This document shows positions 1 to 8,115 of a stretch of DNA of 39,076 nt, one piece after another. This stretch comes from an uncultured Sutterella sp. GTDB lineage: Bacteria > Pseudomonadota > Gammaproteobacteria > Burkholderiales > Burkholderiaceae_F. The notes beneath the pieces were generated by a model. It did no database searches and was not told where the DNA came from. It saw only the letters and a list, made by a program, of their open reading frames with translations. Numbering within the stretch: the first letter of the stretch is position 1; every line of letters begins with the position of its first letter. A program made the position numbers and the translations under genes. The stretch is from positions 1 through 39,076 of the forward strand of contig CAJJRX010000022.1 of NCBI GenBank assembly GCA_905194315.1, written 5' to 3'.

Positions 1-20
1 TCGACCGTTGCACTCGTAGA

Positions 21-96
21 CTTTACTTCGGTAAAGAACGAATAAGGAAACTTTAGGATAAAAACCGATCAAAAGTAGATTTGATCGGTTTATCTA
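21..96 (+). terminator. Tandem hairpins, probable end of an upstream transcript
   Basis: Two hairpins lie side by side. The first is a 6-bp stem closed by a UUCG tetraloop (CTTTAC-TTCG-GTAAAG, 21-36). The second is a perfect 11-bp stem, AACCGATCAAA (63-73) with TTTGATCGGTT (80-90), followed by a short T-rich stretch. The second stem can terminate transcription entering from the left, or be the end of a structured RNA whose body lies outside the window. No coding frame was recognised in 1-250. Confidence 0.5.
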
Positions 97-99
97 AAC

Positions 100-253
100 G
101 GCGCTCGATCGCCATGCGAGGATCGGAACAGCGCTGTATGGACTGCCACAGCAGAGCAGTGTGCGAGGACTGCCACCGTCCGCTCGGCATCAGATAAGCA
201 AGACCGGCACTTCGCAGCGCGCAGGCGAAAATAAAGGATAACCCTGAGAGCCG
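100..253. other. Non-coding stretch with a short direct repeat
   Basis: No gene is recognised here. The 10-mer GGACTGCCAC occurs twice, at 140-149 and 167-176. The segment lies between the terminator-like hairpins at the window start and the promoter of the large immunity-type gene. It could be a small RNA or plain spacer, and nothing in it matches a family I know. Confidence 0.3.
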
Positions 254-282
254 TTAAAATGCGTGCTTCACGAGCCTATAAT
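254..282 (+). promoter_or_regulatory. Sigma70-like promoter of the SUKH/SUFU gene
   Basis: A perfect -10 box TATAAT (277-282) lies 17 bp after a weaker -35, TTAAAA (254-259). Transcription would start near 289, leaving an untranslated leader of about 80 nt before the ATG at 369. Confidence 0.5.
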
Positions 283-368
283 CAGAAGAACGTTTCCGTT
301 TTCTGCGGACGGGTGTGCCCCGTTTGCCGCAGCTGCCGGATCCTTACATCTCTGGACAAGGACCTCAC

Positions 369-3236
369 ATGGCACAAAAATCCTACGACCTGTCTGCACT
401 GGCTGCAGACCCTGAAAATCAGACTGAATTCAACAAAGTAATCAAAGCAATAGAGGACCTGAAGGGGGAGGAGAAAGAAAAGCTCACCGGTGACGTCCTG
501 AAGATACTCGTTGAGGCCGGTAATGTGAGCAGCGCGCTCGAACTTGCCCGGGCTGCCGGTACGGATTACGGTCTCCCGTTTGCCGCTTACACCCCGCTTT
601 TCCCGGTGCTGCTTCACTTTGCACGCGCCGGCGCTGACCGGACGCTGTACCGGGCGCTCTTTGAACTGTTCCCCGAAGTGCTTCCGTTTGCCTTTGAAGC
701 GGATGATTTTATGTGCCTCGGCGAGAAGAACCATACAAGTGATGAGATCTTCGCCAGAGAGGACGAACTCATGAATGCGGACAACTGGCTCGCGTCGGAC
801 TATGAGCACAAACTCATGGCGATGTGCGCGACTGAACCGTTCGGCGCCATGGAATACGAGAAAAAGATGGTGACGGCGGAAGTGGCGGTGCGCTGTGCAA
901 AATCCGCAGATAACGTTGAAGCCGCGGTTCTGATGGAGGCTGTCAACGAGGCGCTCAATGCTCTCACAGAGGCGGAAAAGAAGCTGCCGCCGTATTTCGG
1001 AACCAAACTCACGGTTCTTGAGAACCTTGGCCGTCCGGCGGACATTCCGGAACGGATCGCCCTGCTTGAAAGTGCCATCGAACGCACACCCGACGAAATT
1101 TCGCTGCGTCAGGATCTTCTCAAGTTGCGCCAGCAGATTGCTCACGAGGAAACCGTTGAACGTGAACGGCTCGGCGCGCAGGGGAAATTTATTGTGGACG
1201 GCTTCTGGAAAGAAGAGCCCGCAGAGCAGACGCAGCCGGGAATCACGGCAGCCGCCTTTTATACCGAGGCCGCCCGTCTCGGGGTGGCGCTGCCGGTGGC
1301 GTACTTCAATGTGCTGGAGCTCTCCAACGGCGGAACGCCGGTGCGCCGGGCCCACAAGGCACCGTTTAACTCCTGGGCGCGTCACTATGTGCTCGTGAAC
1401 CGCTTCCTGCCGCTTGATGCCGCCCGCATGCTTGAGGAAAAGACCCGTCTGGGGCTGCCTGACGGTCTGATTCCTTTTGCCACGCAGGTTAACAATGACA
1501 ATGCGGTGTTCTGCTTTGACTACCGCAGCAATGAAGTTGAACCCTCGATTGCCTACTCGGATCCCGATCCGGATATCGGTATTTTCACGCTCGCCCCCGA
1601 CATGCTCTCGTTCCTCGTGGGACTCACTGATGAGGTTGAGTACGAGGTGGGGTTTGAAGAGCTCAATCAGACGCTTTCGTATTTCACCGCCACGCTTAAT
1701 GCGCCGCTCAAGCCCGAGCTGCTGCGCGCGGTATCGGAGACGCTCGATCCCGTTGTGACCAATCACTTCCTGCGTCAGCGGCTGTTTGCTCTGGTGAAGG
1801 CCAATAATGCGCTGGTGCTTGAGAAAAACCGCTACACCGACCGTTTCCTCTTTGCGCTGTTCTGGCTCGTGTCGCTTAAGACACCTGTGGCGGATGCCGC
1901 ACAGTTCGGCCAGGAGGTGCAGCGTCTGGCGGTCAGTGACTCGGCAGTCAAACCGGGGTTCGGTCTGCTGTCCTATTCACCGGCCTTTATCGACAGCTGG
2001 GTCGGGGAAAAACTCGAATCCGGAGAGCTCGTTCAGAAAGAGGGCAAGCTGGCTCTGTCAGTGAAGGTGCTTGATGCGATCGAAGCCATGCAGGCGGACA
2101 TTGTGCGCACCCTCGACCCGGACCCGCTCGAGCGGTTCCACAATATGCTTGGCAGCAATCACTTCCGGGAGGTCGTTGAAGGCGTGAGAATGCTTCCCCC
2201 TGACGATCGTACGCCGGAACTCATGATGCAGGTGGTCTGCGCCTATAACAATCTTTCGGAGTTTGACAGTGCGCTCGTGATCATTGACCAGCTCAAGGAG
2301 CTCGTCAGCGATGAGGATCCCTACATGCACTACCTTGAGAGCTATGCGCTCTTTAATCAGGCGGTCGAAAAGATGCAGGAGGGGGAGGATTTCCCCGTGC
2401 GGCTGCAGATGGAAAAGGCCTTCCAGGCGATTACCATGGCACAGGCGCTGGTCTCTCGCAAGCATGAAATGGCTGACATGATCAGGGAGTTCCGCGACTA
2501 TGTGCAGAGTGCGCTTGTCAATTTTGACCAGTTCAAAGCCGACATGATGCAGGAGCATGAGATTGAAGCTGCTGCGGATATCCCTGCACTCGGTGAGTAC
2601 ACGCAGGAGCAGGGGCTGACGGTGATTGAGCATGTGAGCCGGTATTTCGGCGAGCCCGACGACCTCGTACGTCTGAGTTTCGGCGGTGAACAGCCGTTCC
2701 CCTGTGCTTTTGCCGTGCTCAAGCCGCTCAGCTTCCGTCCGGAAAAAACAGTGGTGACGCTTGGTCTGGGATCCTATCCGATGACGATCGGGCAGTCCGA
2801 GCTGCCTCAGGCAAAACCGGAGGATATCGAAGGGCTCCGTCGCTGTGAGCTGATGATCTCCATGCCCTCTGACTGGCGCTATGATGATCCGTCCGCTACG
2901 CTGCCTTATATCATTCTGCAGCTTGTCGCCTCGAATATGAAAGACGACTGGATCGGTTTCGGACATGTTCTGGAGTGGGGTGAAGGAACGGGCCCGTTTA
3001 CCGGTGCGCTGATTCTGATGCCTCAGGGTCCCTCACGTCTGGAAAAGGATATGCGGCTGCGTGAATCCGTCTTGCTTGACGGTGACAGGAAGGTCAACTT
3101 CTATCATGTGATTCCGCTTCTGCCCGAGGAGATCCGCTTTGCGCAGAATCACAGCCCGCAGCAGCTCATTGAGCGGCTCGGCCACCTGAAGTACGTGGTT
3201 GATACCGGCCGCAAGTCGCCGCTGCGTGAAAAGTAA
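369..3236 (+). CDS. Large SUKH-TPR-SUFU multi-domain protein (immunity-type)
   Basis: A 955-residue cytoplasmic protein with no signal peptide. The ATG at 369 was chosen because AAGGAC sits just upstream; the frame is open from a GTG at 315 but that start has no ribosome site. Residues 1-280 are helical and not recognised. Residues about 290-430 resemble a SUKH (SMI1/KNR4) domain: LPVAYFNVLELSNGG, then WARHYVLVNR, LGLPDGLIPFA and VFCFDYRSNE. About 575-700 is TPR-like (HFREVVEGVRMLPPDDRTPE, then a YNNLSEFDSA repeat). About 740-955 resembles a Suppressor-of-fused (SUFU) domain: LGSYPMTIG, MISMPSDWR, WIGFGHVLEWGEGTGPFTGA and VNFYHVIPLLPEE. SUKH and SUFU are known as immunity domains of polymorphic toxin systems, and carrying several in one chain fits a poly-immunity protein. 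That role is inferred, because no toxin gene is adjacent. The gene is monocistronic and converges on the next gene across a shared terminator. Confidence 0.8.
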   Translation: MAQKSYDLSALAADPENQTEFNKVIKAIEDLKGEEKEKLTGDVLKILVEAGNVSSALELARAAGTDYGLPFAAYTPLFPVLLHFARAGADRTLYRALFELFPEVLPFAFEADDFMCLGEKNHTSDEIFAREDELMNADNWLASDYEHKLMAMCATEPFGAMEYEKKMVTAEVAVRCAKSADNVEAAVLMEAVNEALNALTEAEKKLPPYFGTKLTVLENLGRPADIPERIALLESAIERTPDEISLRQDLLKLRQQIAHEETVERERLGAQGKFIVDGFWKEEPAEQTQPGITAAAFYTEAARLGVALPVAYFNVLELSNGGTPVRRAHKAPFNSWARHYVLVNRFLPLDAARMLEEKTRLGLPDGLIPFATQVNNDNAVFCFDYRSNEVEPSIAYSDPDPDIGIFTLAPDMLSFLVGLTDEVEYEVGFEELNQTLSYFTATLNAPLKPELLRAVSETLDPVVTNHFLRQRLFALVKANNALVLEKNRYTDRFLFALFWLVSLKTPVADAAQFGQEVQRLAVSDSAVKPGFGLLSYSPAFIDSWVGEKLESGELVQKEGKLALSVKVLDAIEAMQADIVRTLDPDPLERFHNMLGSNHFREVVEGVRMLPPDDRTPELMMQVVCAYNNLSEFDSALVIIDQLKELVSDEDPYMHYLESYALFNQAVEKMQEGEDFPVRLQMEKAFQAITMAQALVSRKHEMADMIREFRDYVQSALVNFDQFKADMMQEHEIEAAADIPALGEYTQEQGLTVIEHVSRYFGEPDDLVRLSFGGEQPFPCAFAVLKPLSFRPEKTVVTLGLGSYPMTIGQSELPQAKPEDIEGLRRCELMISMPSDWRYDDPSATLPYIILQLVASNMKDDWIGFGHVLEWGEGTGPFTGALILMPQGPSRLEKDMRLRESVLLDGDRKVNFYHVIPLLPEEIRFAQNHSPQQLIERLGHLKYVVDTGRKSPLREK

Positions 3237-3261
3237 GCCGCAGAAAATCTGCATGAAAAAG

Positions 3262-3296
3262 CCGCCCGCCGGACAATGCTCCGGCGGGCGGTTTCG
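3262..3296. terminator. Bidirectional intrinsic terminator
   Basis: A perfect 12-bp GC-rich stem, CCGCCCGCCGGA (3262-3273) with TCCGGCGGGCGG (3280-3291), has a 6-nt loop. A-rich sequence lies to the left and TTTCGT to the right. It sits between the convergent genes ending at 3236 (+) and 3310 (-). Confidence 0.85.
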
Positions 3297-3309
3297 TCTG
3301 CAAAGCGGC

Positions 3310-4695
3310 TTACTTCTTCACATTCATCGAATGGTAAACCTTGTTGCGGCCGTCGTATTTGAGCTGCAGATCACGGTCTGTGTCAAAAATAGGCTTCATC
3401 ACCAGGTCAACCACCACCTTGCCTTTGGCGGGCACGGTGAGCTCACGGTGATTCGTGTCGGCGACGGTGTCCCAGAGATTCTTCGTGTTCATAACATACA
3501 TGTAGAAGGACTCGGTTTTCATGCGGTACGGCTTGTCGCTAAGGTTGGAGACCTCGACCTTCAGTCTGGCCGTCTGCTTGCCCGCCTCGTAACTGCTCGA
3601 GAGCAGCTTCATGGCGATGTCTTTCTGACGGCTCATCTTGTTCGGGTCATCTTTGAGACCTTCAGGACGCTGGTTGATTTTGCCGATATTGTGCTTGTAG
3701 CCGTTTTTAAGGTACTGATCCACGGCCGGCTGAACGTCGTCAGCGAGCATGCGGAAATTCTTGAATTCAGGCGCATCAAACGCCTTCACCTTCAGGCTGT
3801 TGGCGGCAATGATGGCTTTGGAGAGCTCATCGGCGAAGGTTTTGAATGCGGGGCCGTATTTTTCGTTATACGGAACCGAGTCGTACTTGCTCTGACGGAT
3901 AAATTCGCGCAGCGCTGGATCCTTCACGTTTTCCTTGAAGTCCGAGAAGATTTCGTCGTAGCTCGCCTTCACAATATTCTTGCCTTTGTAGACGAGCTGC
4001 AGGCGGGCGATAAGACCGTCGTCAAGCCGCTTTGAGTAGCCGATGTAGTATTCGCCGGAAGGTTTCGCCACCATATCCTTGAGCACTGCCACGGCAGGAA
4101 TAAAGCCGTCGCGCGCAGAGTTGGAGGAGCCGTAGACGGTGTCAAACTGCAGATCGAGACTCTGGTGCTTGAGAATCTGGTATTCGAGGAAAGTCACGCC
4201 GTTGGCCCAGGTCACCTTGGTGACATCCGTGCGCGGCTTGGAGAACTGGAAGAACGTGTAGCCGGTGCGGCGCTTTTTCTGATTGGCCCAGGTCTTGTTG
4301 TAGTAGGTGTCCGAGAGCTTTTCGTCCATTTCAATATGCACGATCCGGCCGTTGTCCACGACAAGGTCGACCAGCGCATTGTAGTGGTCGTTGAAATGAG
4401 CAAAGCGGTGATCGAGTCCGTAATACTCACCGACAATCAGGCCCATGGGCGGTTCGGCCGTCCAGTGCATGATTTTGGCTTTTTCCTCGAGATCCATCGG
4501 TTTGGCCTGCTTACCGGCAACACGCGAAGGCTGCACGGTGGCGCCGGAGGTGGTATCCAGATCGTACTGATAGCCGTTAATCACGACACCGCCGGCATTC
4601 GGGTCAATGAAAGAATGTTCGTTCGGTTTGAGATCGGCAGCCTGAAGCGTGCTGATAGCCAGTGCTGCACAGAGCGCTGCTGAGAGTTTCTGCAT
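3310..4695 (-). CDS. Periplasmic FMN-binding-type protein
   Basis: A 461-residue exported protein. The signal peptide is about 20 residues (MQKLSAALCAALAISTLQA, cleavage near Ala19/Ala20) and has no lipobox. AAGGAG precedes the ATG. Residues 45-55 contain D47-T-T-S50-G51-A52-T53, which fits the D-x-x-S/T-G-A-T/S motif where ApbE attaches FMN to threonine. Two FMN_bind-like repeats follow. One lies at roughly 85-205 and ends in a degenerate DTVYGSSNS where SGAT is normally found. The other starts at GEYYIGYSKRLDDG and runs through VYKGKNIVKASYDEIF, a pattern seen in COG4939-type membrane immunogens. The C-terminus (LKVEVSNLSDKPYRMKTESF onward) looks like a small beta domain. A role in periplasmic electron transfer is inferred. 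An FNR-like box 250 bp upstream suggests anaerobic control. The odd point is that the best flavinylation motif precedes the domains instead of ending one. Confidence 0.6.
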   Translation of the reverse strand: MQKLSAALCAALAISTLQAADLKPNEHSFIDPNAGGVVINGYQYDLDTTSGATVQPSRVAGKQAKPMDLEEKAKIMHWTAEPPMGLIVGEYYGLDHRFAHFNDHYNALVDLVVDNGRIVHIEMDEKLSDTYYNKTWANQKKRRTGYTFFQFSKPRTDVTKVTWANGVTFLEYQILKHQSLDLQFDTVYGSSNSARDGFIPAVAVLKDMVAKPSGEYYIGYSKRLDDGLIARLQLVYKGKNIVKASYDEIFSDFKENVKDPALREFIRQSKYDSVPYNEKYGPAFKTFADELSKAIIAANSLKVKAFDAPEFKNFRMLADDVQPAVDQYLKNGYKHNIGKINQRPEGLKDDPNKMSRQKDIAMKLLSSSYEAGKQTARLKVEVSNLSDKPYRMKTESFYMYVMNTKNLWDTVADTNHRELTVPAKGKVVVDLVMKPIFDTDRDLQLKYDGRNKVYHSMNVKK

Positions 4696-4944
4696 TGAGC
4701 TGTCTCCTTGAAGTGAAAATCCCGTTCCGCTCTCAGTCGGCAGAACGGACCTGAATTGAGGCTAAAAGAGAGACAGGAAATCGTCAAACGGAATATTTTT
4801 AATAATCCATTTAAAAAAATTTTTAAAATGCAGAATATAAACAGTAATGCTGTGTTTATCTCTTCCTTACGGCTGCGGGAGAGGGATGCGGGAGATTGCC
4901 GGCGTCGGCCGGTGTGACGGACTGTTAAGGCAGAAAAAGTCCGT

Positions 4945-4958
4945 TTGATTTAAATCAG
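4945..4958 (-). promoter_or_regulatory. FNR-like box upstream of the FMN-binding-type gene
   Basis: TTGATTTAAATCAG matches the FNR/ANR consensus TTGAT-N4-ATCAA at nine of ten defined bases. The only gene it can serve locally starts at 4695 on the minus strand. A site centred at 4951.5 would put a class II start near 4910, leaving a leader of roughly 210 nt. The surrounding intergenic region (4696-5091) is otherwise AT-rich and shows no coding frame. Confidence 0.6.
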
Positions 4959-5008
4959 ATAATAAAACAGTTTTCCGGTTGCATAGTGTAGAGGCCGGGC
5001 ACAAAAGA

Positions 5009-5038
5009 GCCGGCACAACCTTAAAAGGTCATGCCGGC
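5009..5038 (-). terminator. Terminator of the DUF4261 fragment
   Basis: The stem GCCGGCA (5009-5015) with TGCCGGC (5032-5038) encloses a second stem, ACCTT with AAGGT. On the minus strand it is followed by TCTTTT. It lies 53 bp beyond the stop codon of the DUF4261 reading frame ending at 5092. Confidence 0.7.
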
Positions 5039-5091
5039 CGGTCACGGTTTAGAGACCCCCTGAGGAATGCTCCCGGGCGCGCAGGAAAGCC

Positions 5092-6075
5092 TTACAACGG
5101 AATCTTGAAGGTTTCTTCGTCGCTCAGAACAAGCCCCCTGGAGAGCTTGAGCACTCTGACGTCCGTTTCGGAGACGCCGATAGTATCTCCGTCGACGAAT
5201 GTGACATCGTTGTCGAGCACGTAGTAAATGGTGTTGCGCATAAACTGCATCGCCTCGGAGAGATCGGTTTTCTCAAGATCCTCCGCCCGGACAAAGATTT
5301 CCATTTCGTGTTTGCCAAAGAGTTTCATCCCGTCGGTGTAGCAGCTCACGCCGTTTTCCACACGCTCGAGACCGCACCAGACCCAGTCGCTGACGGGCAG
5401 TTCATCGTTGCGCATTGACTGCGCCTCTTCGATATACATTTCCGGCGAGTACACCACGCCGGGCAGGTGAACAGCGGTGACGCAGGGCTGTTTGAGCACA
5501 CTCGAGACCACTTTCACAAACAGCTTTCCGCGCTCGATCAGGTCAAGGTCGGAATTAATAATGGCGACAAGGATATGCGCAGTGTGCGCCCTGGCCACTT
5601 CCACGCCTTCCTTCCAGAAGAAGTTGAAACCAGCTGCGCGCTCGGCCTCCTCATGCGGAATGCGGCCCGGCATCAGCGCCACCGTCATCATGGTGTTGCC
5701 GATATTAAAGACGAGACGGTCATCGTGCTCATCATCGTCCTCATCGGGTTCGTCCGAGCGCTCGAGCCCCCAGTCCGCTTTCAGATCCTGCCAGAATCTG
5801 GCCTGATCAAAGGCGGGTTTGCTCTGCAGTGCAAAGACGATGAAGCGGCCGGTGTCGGAATCCTCTTCCGCGCTGCTCTCGCCATCCGTACCGGTGCTGC
5901 CGTGCTCGTCCCCGTCTTTTCCTCCGGCTTTCTCCCGGTCTGCAATGTCCTCGCGGCACTCTTCAATCACGCTTGCCGGCGTATCATCTTCGGGATCAAG
6001 CTCGGTCCAGCGTTTTTCCCATTCAATCGTCTCTTCGGGCCGGTTGAGGTACTGATAGGCATAGGTTTTGCGCAT
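5092..6075 (-). CDS. TPR tail plus DUF4261 domain, 3' part of a broken gene
   Basis: A 327-residue reading frame. Residues 1-50 (KTYAYQYLNRPEETIEWEKR, then WTELDPEDD) are the second half of a TPR unit. An acidic linker rich in D, E, G and S follows, and then a DUF4261-type domain: WQDLKADWG, FNIGNTMMTVALMPGRIP, GKLFVKVVSSVLKQP and TDGMKLFGKHEMEIF. The frame is continuous with the upstream piece except for a TGA at 6079-6081, two codons before this ATG (TGA-CCC-ATG). The TPR unit is thus cut in half, which argues that the ATG is not the original start. Translation could still restart here by coupling, with only a weak CAGGCGG upstream. The function of DUF4261 is unknown to me. The gene is listed as a CDS because the domain itself is intact. 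Confidence 0.65.
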   Translation of the reverse strand: MRKTYAYQYLNRPEETIEWEKRWTELDPEDDTPASVIEECREDIADREKAGGKDGDEHGSTGTDGESSAEEDSDTGRFIVFALQSKPAFDQARFWQDLKADWGLERSDEPDEDDDEHDDRLVFNIGNTMMTVALMPGRIPHEEAERAAGFNFFWKEGVEVARAHTAHILVAIINSDLDLIERGKLFVKVVSSVLKQPCVTAVHLPGVVYSPEMYIEEAQSMRNDELPVSDWVWCGLERVENGVSCYTDGMKLFGKHEMEIFVRAEDLEKTDLSEAMQFMRNTIYYVLDNDVTFVDGDTIGVSETDVRVLKLSRGLVLSDEETFKIPL

Positions 6076-6078
6076 GGG

Positions 6079-6395
6079 TCAGGCCGCCTGATTTTCGCCT
6101 TCCTCGCGGATGGCATCAAGCAGCTCCAGCGTCTTCTCGAGCATACTGTGACGGTAAGAGCGGGAAGTGCCTTTGTTGCCGTCGCCCAGAATGGTCCGAT
6201 TCTGCATGGCCCGGATGCGCAGATAGCGCAAACTGTAGTTGAGCTGCTCTTCAGGAATCGTATCGAGTGCGAGCAGACACAGCGAGAATTTATCCGCATC
6301 GTTCCATGCCTCAAACTGTGCGAGGAAAGGTTCCGGATTGGCCGGATCGTACGGGATAAATTTGTCGTCAAGCGCAACCGGCTGTCCGTAGGAAT
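6079..6395 (-). pseudogene. Middle fragment of the broken TPR/DUF4261 gene
   Basis: About 100 codons read clearly as protein: YGQPVALDDKFIPYD, then EPFLAQFEAWNDADKF, LALDTIPEEQLNYSLRYLRI and LELLDAIREEGENQAA, then TGA. This is the front half of a TPR-like region related to the one in the SUKH/SUFU gene. The segment has no ATG, GTG or TTG in frame before the conserved part, so it cannot be an independent gene. It joins the upstream frame if one G is removed from GGG at 6396-6398, and joins the downstream frame if the TGA at 6079-6081 is read as TGG (Trp). The simplest reading is one ancestral gene, 7933 down to 5092, with two lesions. Confidence 0.7.
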
Positions 6396-7933
6396 CCCGT
6401 ACTGCTTTCCTCTTCAGAGTCGTCCTCTTTGAAAAAGAGCGGTTCGGCGCCGGGGCAAAGCGCTGCAAAAAGCGAGAAGGGTCGGTCGAGGTTCTCGAAG
6501 AAAGTCCGCGCTTTCTCGAGCACGGTATTGATGTCCCAGGCGAGAAAAAGCACATAACCGGCGTGCACCCCGGTCGCACCGCCGATGAGTCTGACGGTGT
6601 TCTCACCAAGGCTGGAAACGAAGTTTTCGACCTGATTGCGCACCGCAAAGACGGCCTCTGCATTGTGCAGGTCCTCAATCGGGTACGCAAAGAAGCCCGG
6701 GCACACACCGTCGGCCATCTCCGCTTCATAGCACTGGCCGTCCTGCTCTCCGGTGATGTAATCGCGCAGGAGCGGATAGAAAGCTGTGGCAAGCGATCCG
6801 GTTAAGACATCGTTGAAGAGTCCAGCATCCTCAACCGGATCGGGGTCCTTCTGGAAAGTCAAGTACTGTTTGAGGTGCTCATTCGGATCGAGGCTCAGAG
6901 GGACACCGGCCTTTTCCAGATATGCCGACAGCTCTTTGAGCGTGATGGATTCGCCCCTGGCGGGTTTGTCAAGCAGTTCGAAACCGTTGCAATAACTCAT
7001 CATATTGAGCTCGCCGATGGCGTGCTGAGTGAGCATGCCGGCAAGCCACCATGCACGATCCACCTGATTCCTGTCGTGCAGCATGGGCACCAGAGCGTCG
7101 CTGTAGAGTTTGAGACTGAAATCCTTGTCCTCATCGACGCTGACCCACACCTGCACCTCGCTCTGCGACATGCCGTCGCTGCCAGAAGTTTTGAGTGCCC
7201 AGTCTTTGTCGAACGGCTGCAGGCCGATGGAGAAGATCCATTTCTCCAGGAGTGAGGGCGGCGCATGGCGCACGAAGTATTCCAGTTTAAAGAGCCGTTC
7301 CTTCCAGCCGTCAGCCGAGAGAACCAGCTCGTAGCGACCGGCAGACTCCTTATAGCCGACTTCAAACACAGCGTCAGAGAGCGCCTCCTTCAGACAGCGG
7401 CCCACCGTATCGGAAATCCTCTCACTGAGCGCGTCGGTGCCGACATCGACAAAGGTGCGAAGCTGACCCTCGCATTTGAGAAAAGCATTCCAGGCATTTT
7501 CGACCCGTTTTGCAAACGGCTCGACGAAATGCGGTTCCCGAAGGGCGTTTTCGCATATCACCTTCGCCTCCTGGATATCGGAGTCAACTTCGCGATTTTC
7601 GACGCCAGCGCTCTCGAGCGTCAGCTCAAAATAATCCTGCGCCTTGCGGTGCTGTTCAAGATAGTACAGACACATGGCGCACGCGGCGTAGTATTGTGAA
7701 TCCGTCTCGAAATCTTCCTCCTCTTCGAGCTCTTCGAGAAGTTCGAATGCTTCAAGCAGCGCCGGGCGCTCCCGGGCGGGATTGCCGGCACGGGCCTTGC
7801 CAAGCAGGGCGAGGGCGTAAAGATAGGTGCTCTGCGGTGAGACGGCCTGCTCGGGCAGGCCGGAAAGGGCTTCGAGCGCCTCCTCGTAACGGTTCTGGTT
7901 GATCAGCTCCCGGATGGCATTGAGAAAATCCAT
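6368..7933 (-). CDS. TPR-containing hypothetical protein, 5' part of a broken gene
   Basis: About 520 residues. The ATG at 7933 is preferred because GGAGAAC lies just before it; an upstream in-frame ATG at 7945 has no ribosome site. Residues about 1-140 are TPR-like (YEEALEALSGLPEQ, AACAMCLYYLEQHRKAQDYF). The rest is an alpha/beta region I cannot name, with motifs such as KWIFSIGLQPFDKDWALK, QVWVSVDEDKDFSLKLYSD and WWLAGMLTQHAIGELNMM. The last residues (TGFLRTAGCA) look like out-of-frame tail, because the homologous-looking continuation lies in the +1 frame from about 6395. The three consecutive frames 7933-5092 together resemble one protein of about 950 residues, close in size to the 955-residue SUKH/SUFU protein upstream. 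Confidence 0.6.
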   Translation of the reverse strand: MDFLNAIRELINQNRYEEALEALSGLPEQAVSPQSTYLYALALLGKARAGNPARERPALLEAFELLEELEEEEDFETDSQYYAACAMCLYYLEQHRKAQDYFELTLESAGVENREVDSDIQEAKVICENALREPHFVEPFAKRVENAWNAFLKCEGQLRTFVDVGTDALSERISDTVGRCLKEALSDAVFEVGYKESAGRYELVLSADGWKERLFKLEYFVRHAPPSLLEKWIFSIGLQPFDKDWALKTSGSDGMSQSEVQVWVSVDEDKDFSLKLYSDALVPMLHDRNQVDRAWWLAGMLTQHAIGELNMMSYCNGFELLDKPARGESITLKELSAYLEKAGVPLSLDPNEHLKQYLTFQKDPDPVEDAGLFNDVLTGSLATAFYPLLRDYITGEQDGQCYEAEMADGVCPGFFAYPIEDLHNAEAVFAVRNQVENFVSSLGENTVRLIGGATGVHAGYVLFLAWDINTVLEKARTFFENLDRPFSLFAALCPGAEPLFFKEDDSEEESSTGFLRTAGCA

Positions 7934-8073
7934 GCTGTTCTCCATGTTGTGAAGGCGCGCACTGCGGGCAGTGTCCCGGAGGTGGCCTCAGGTGTTTGAG
8001 GTAAAGTCGGCAGCCGGTCGTAGTGAAGGCGACCGGTTGAGTGTGAAATGGTCAGTATTTAAACAAATATAGC

Positions 8074-8115
8074 AAAAAAACGCCTTTTCCAGAAATCTGA
8101 TTACCGGAAAAGGCG
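8074..8115 (-). terminator. Terminator of the threonine-synthase-like gene
   Basis: A 10-bp stem, CGCCTTTTCC (8081-8090) with GGAAAAGGCG (8106-8115), is followed on the minus strand by seven T. It lies downstream of the gene ending at 8228. A second inverted repeat, AGCCGGCA (8156-8163) with TGCCGGCT (8182-8189), lies between it and the stop codon. Confidence 0.8.

Noticed and set aside
140..176. Two GGACTGCCAC repeats as a CRISPR-like array
   Set aside because: Only two short copies, no regular spacer length and no cas gene in the window.
282..1766. A 494-residue open frame antisense to the SUKH/SUFU gene
   Set aside because: Antisense shadow of a gene with recognisable domains and a good ribosome site.
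6079..6081. TGA read as Trp because of a recoded genome
   Set aside because: Other genes here end normally in TGA, for example hydA at 14155-14157 and the U32 gene at 15421-15423, so TGA is a working stop codon.
6079..6081. TGA read as selenocysteine
   Set aside because: The site is a structural Trp position in a TPR unit, not a redox site, and no SECIS-like hairpin with the right spacing was evident.
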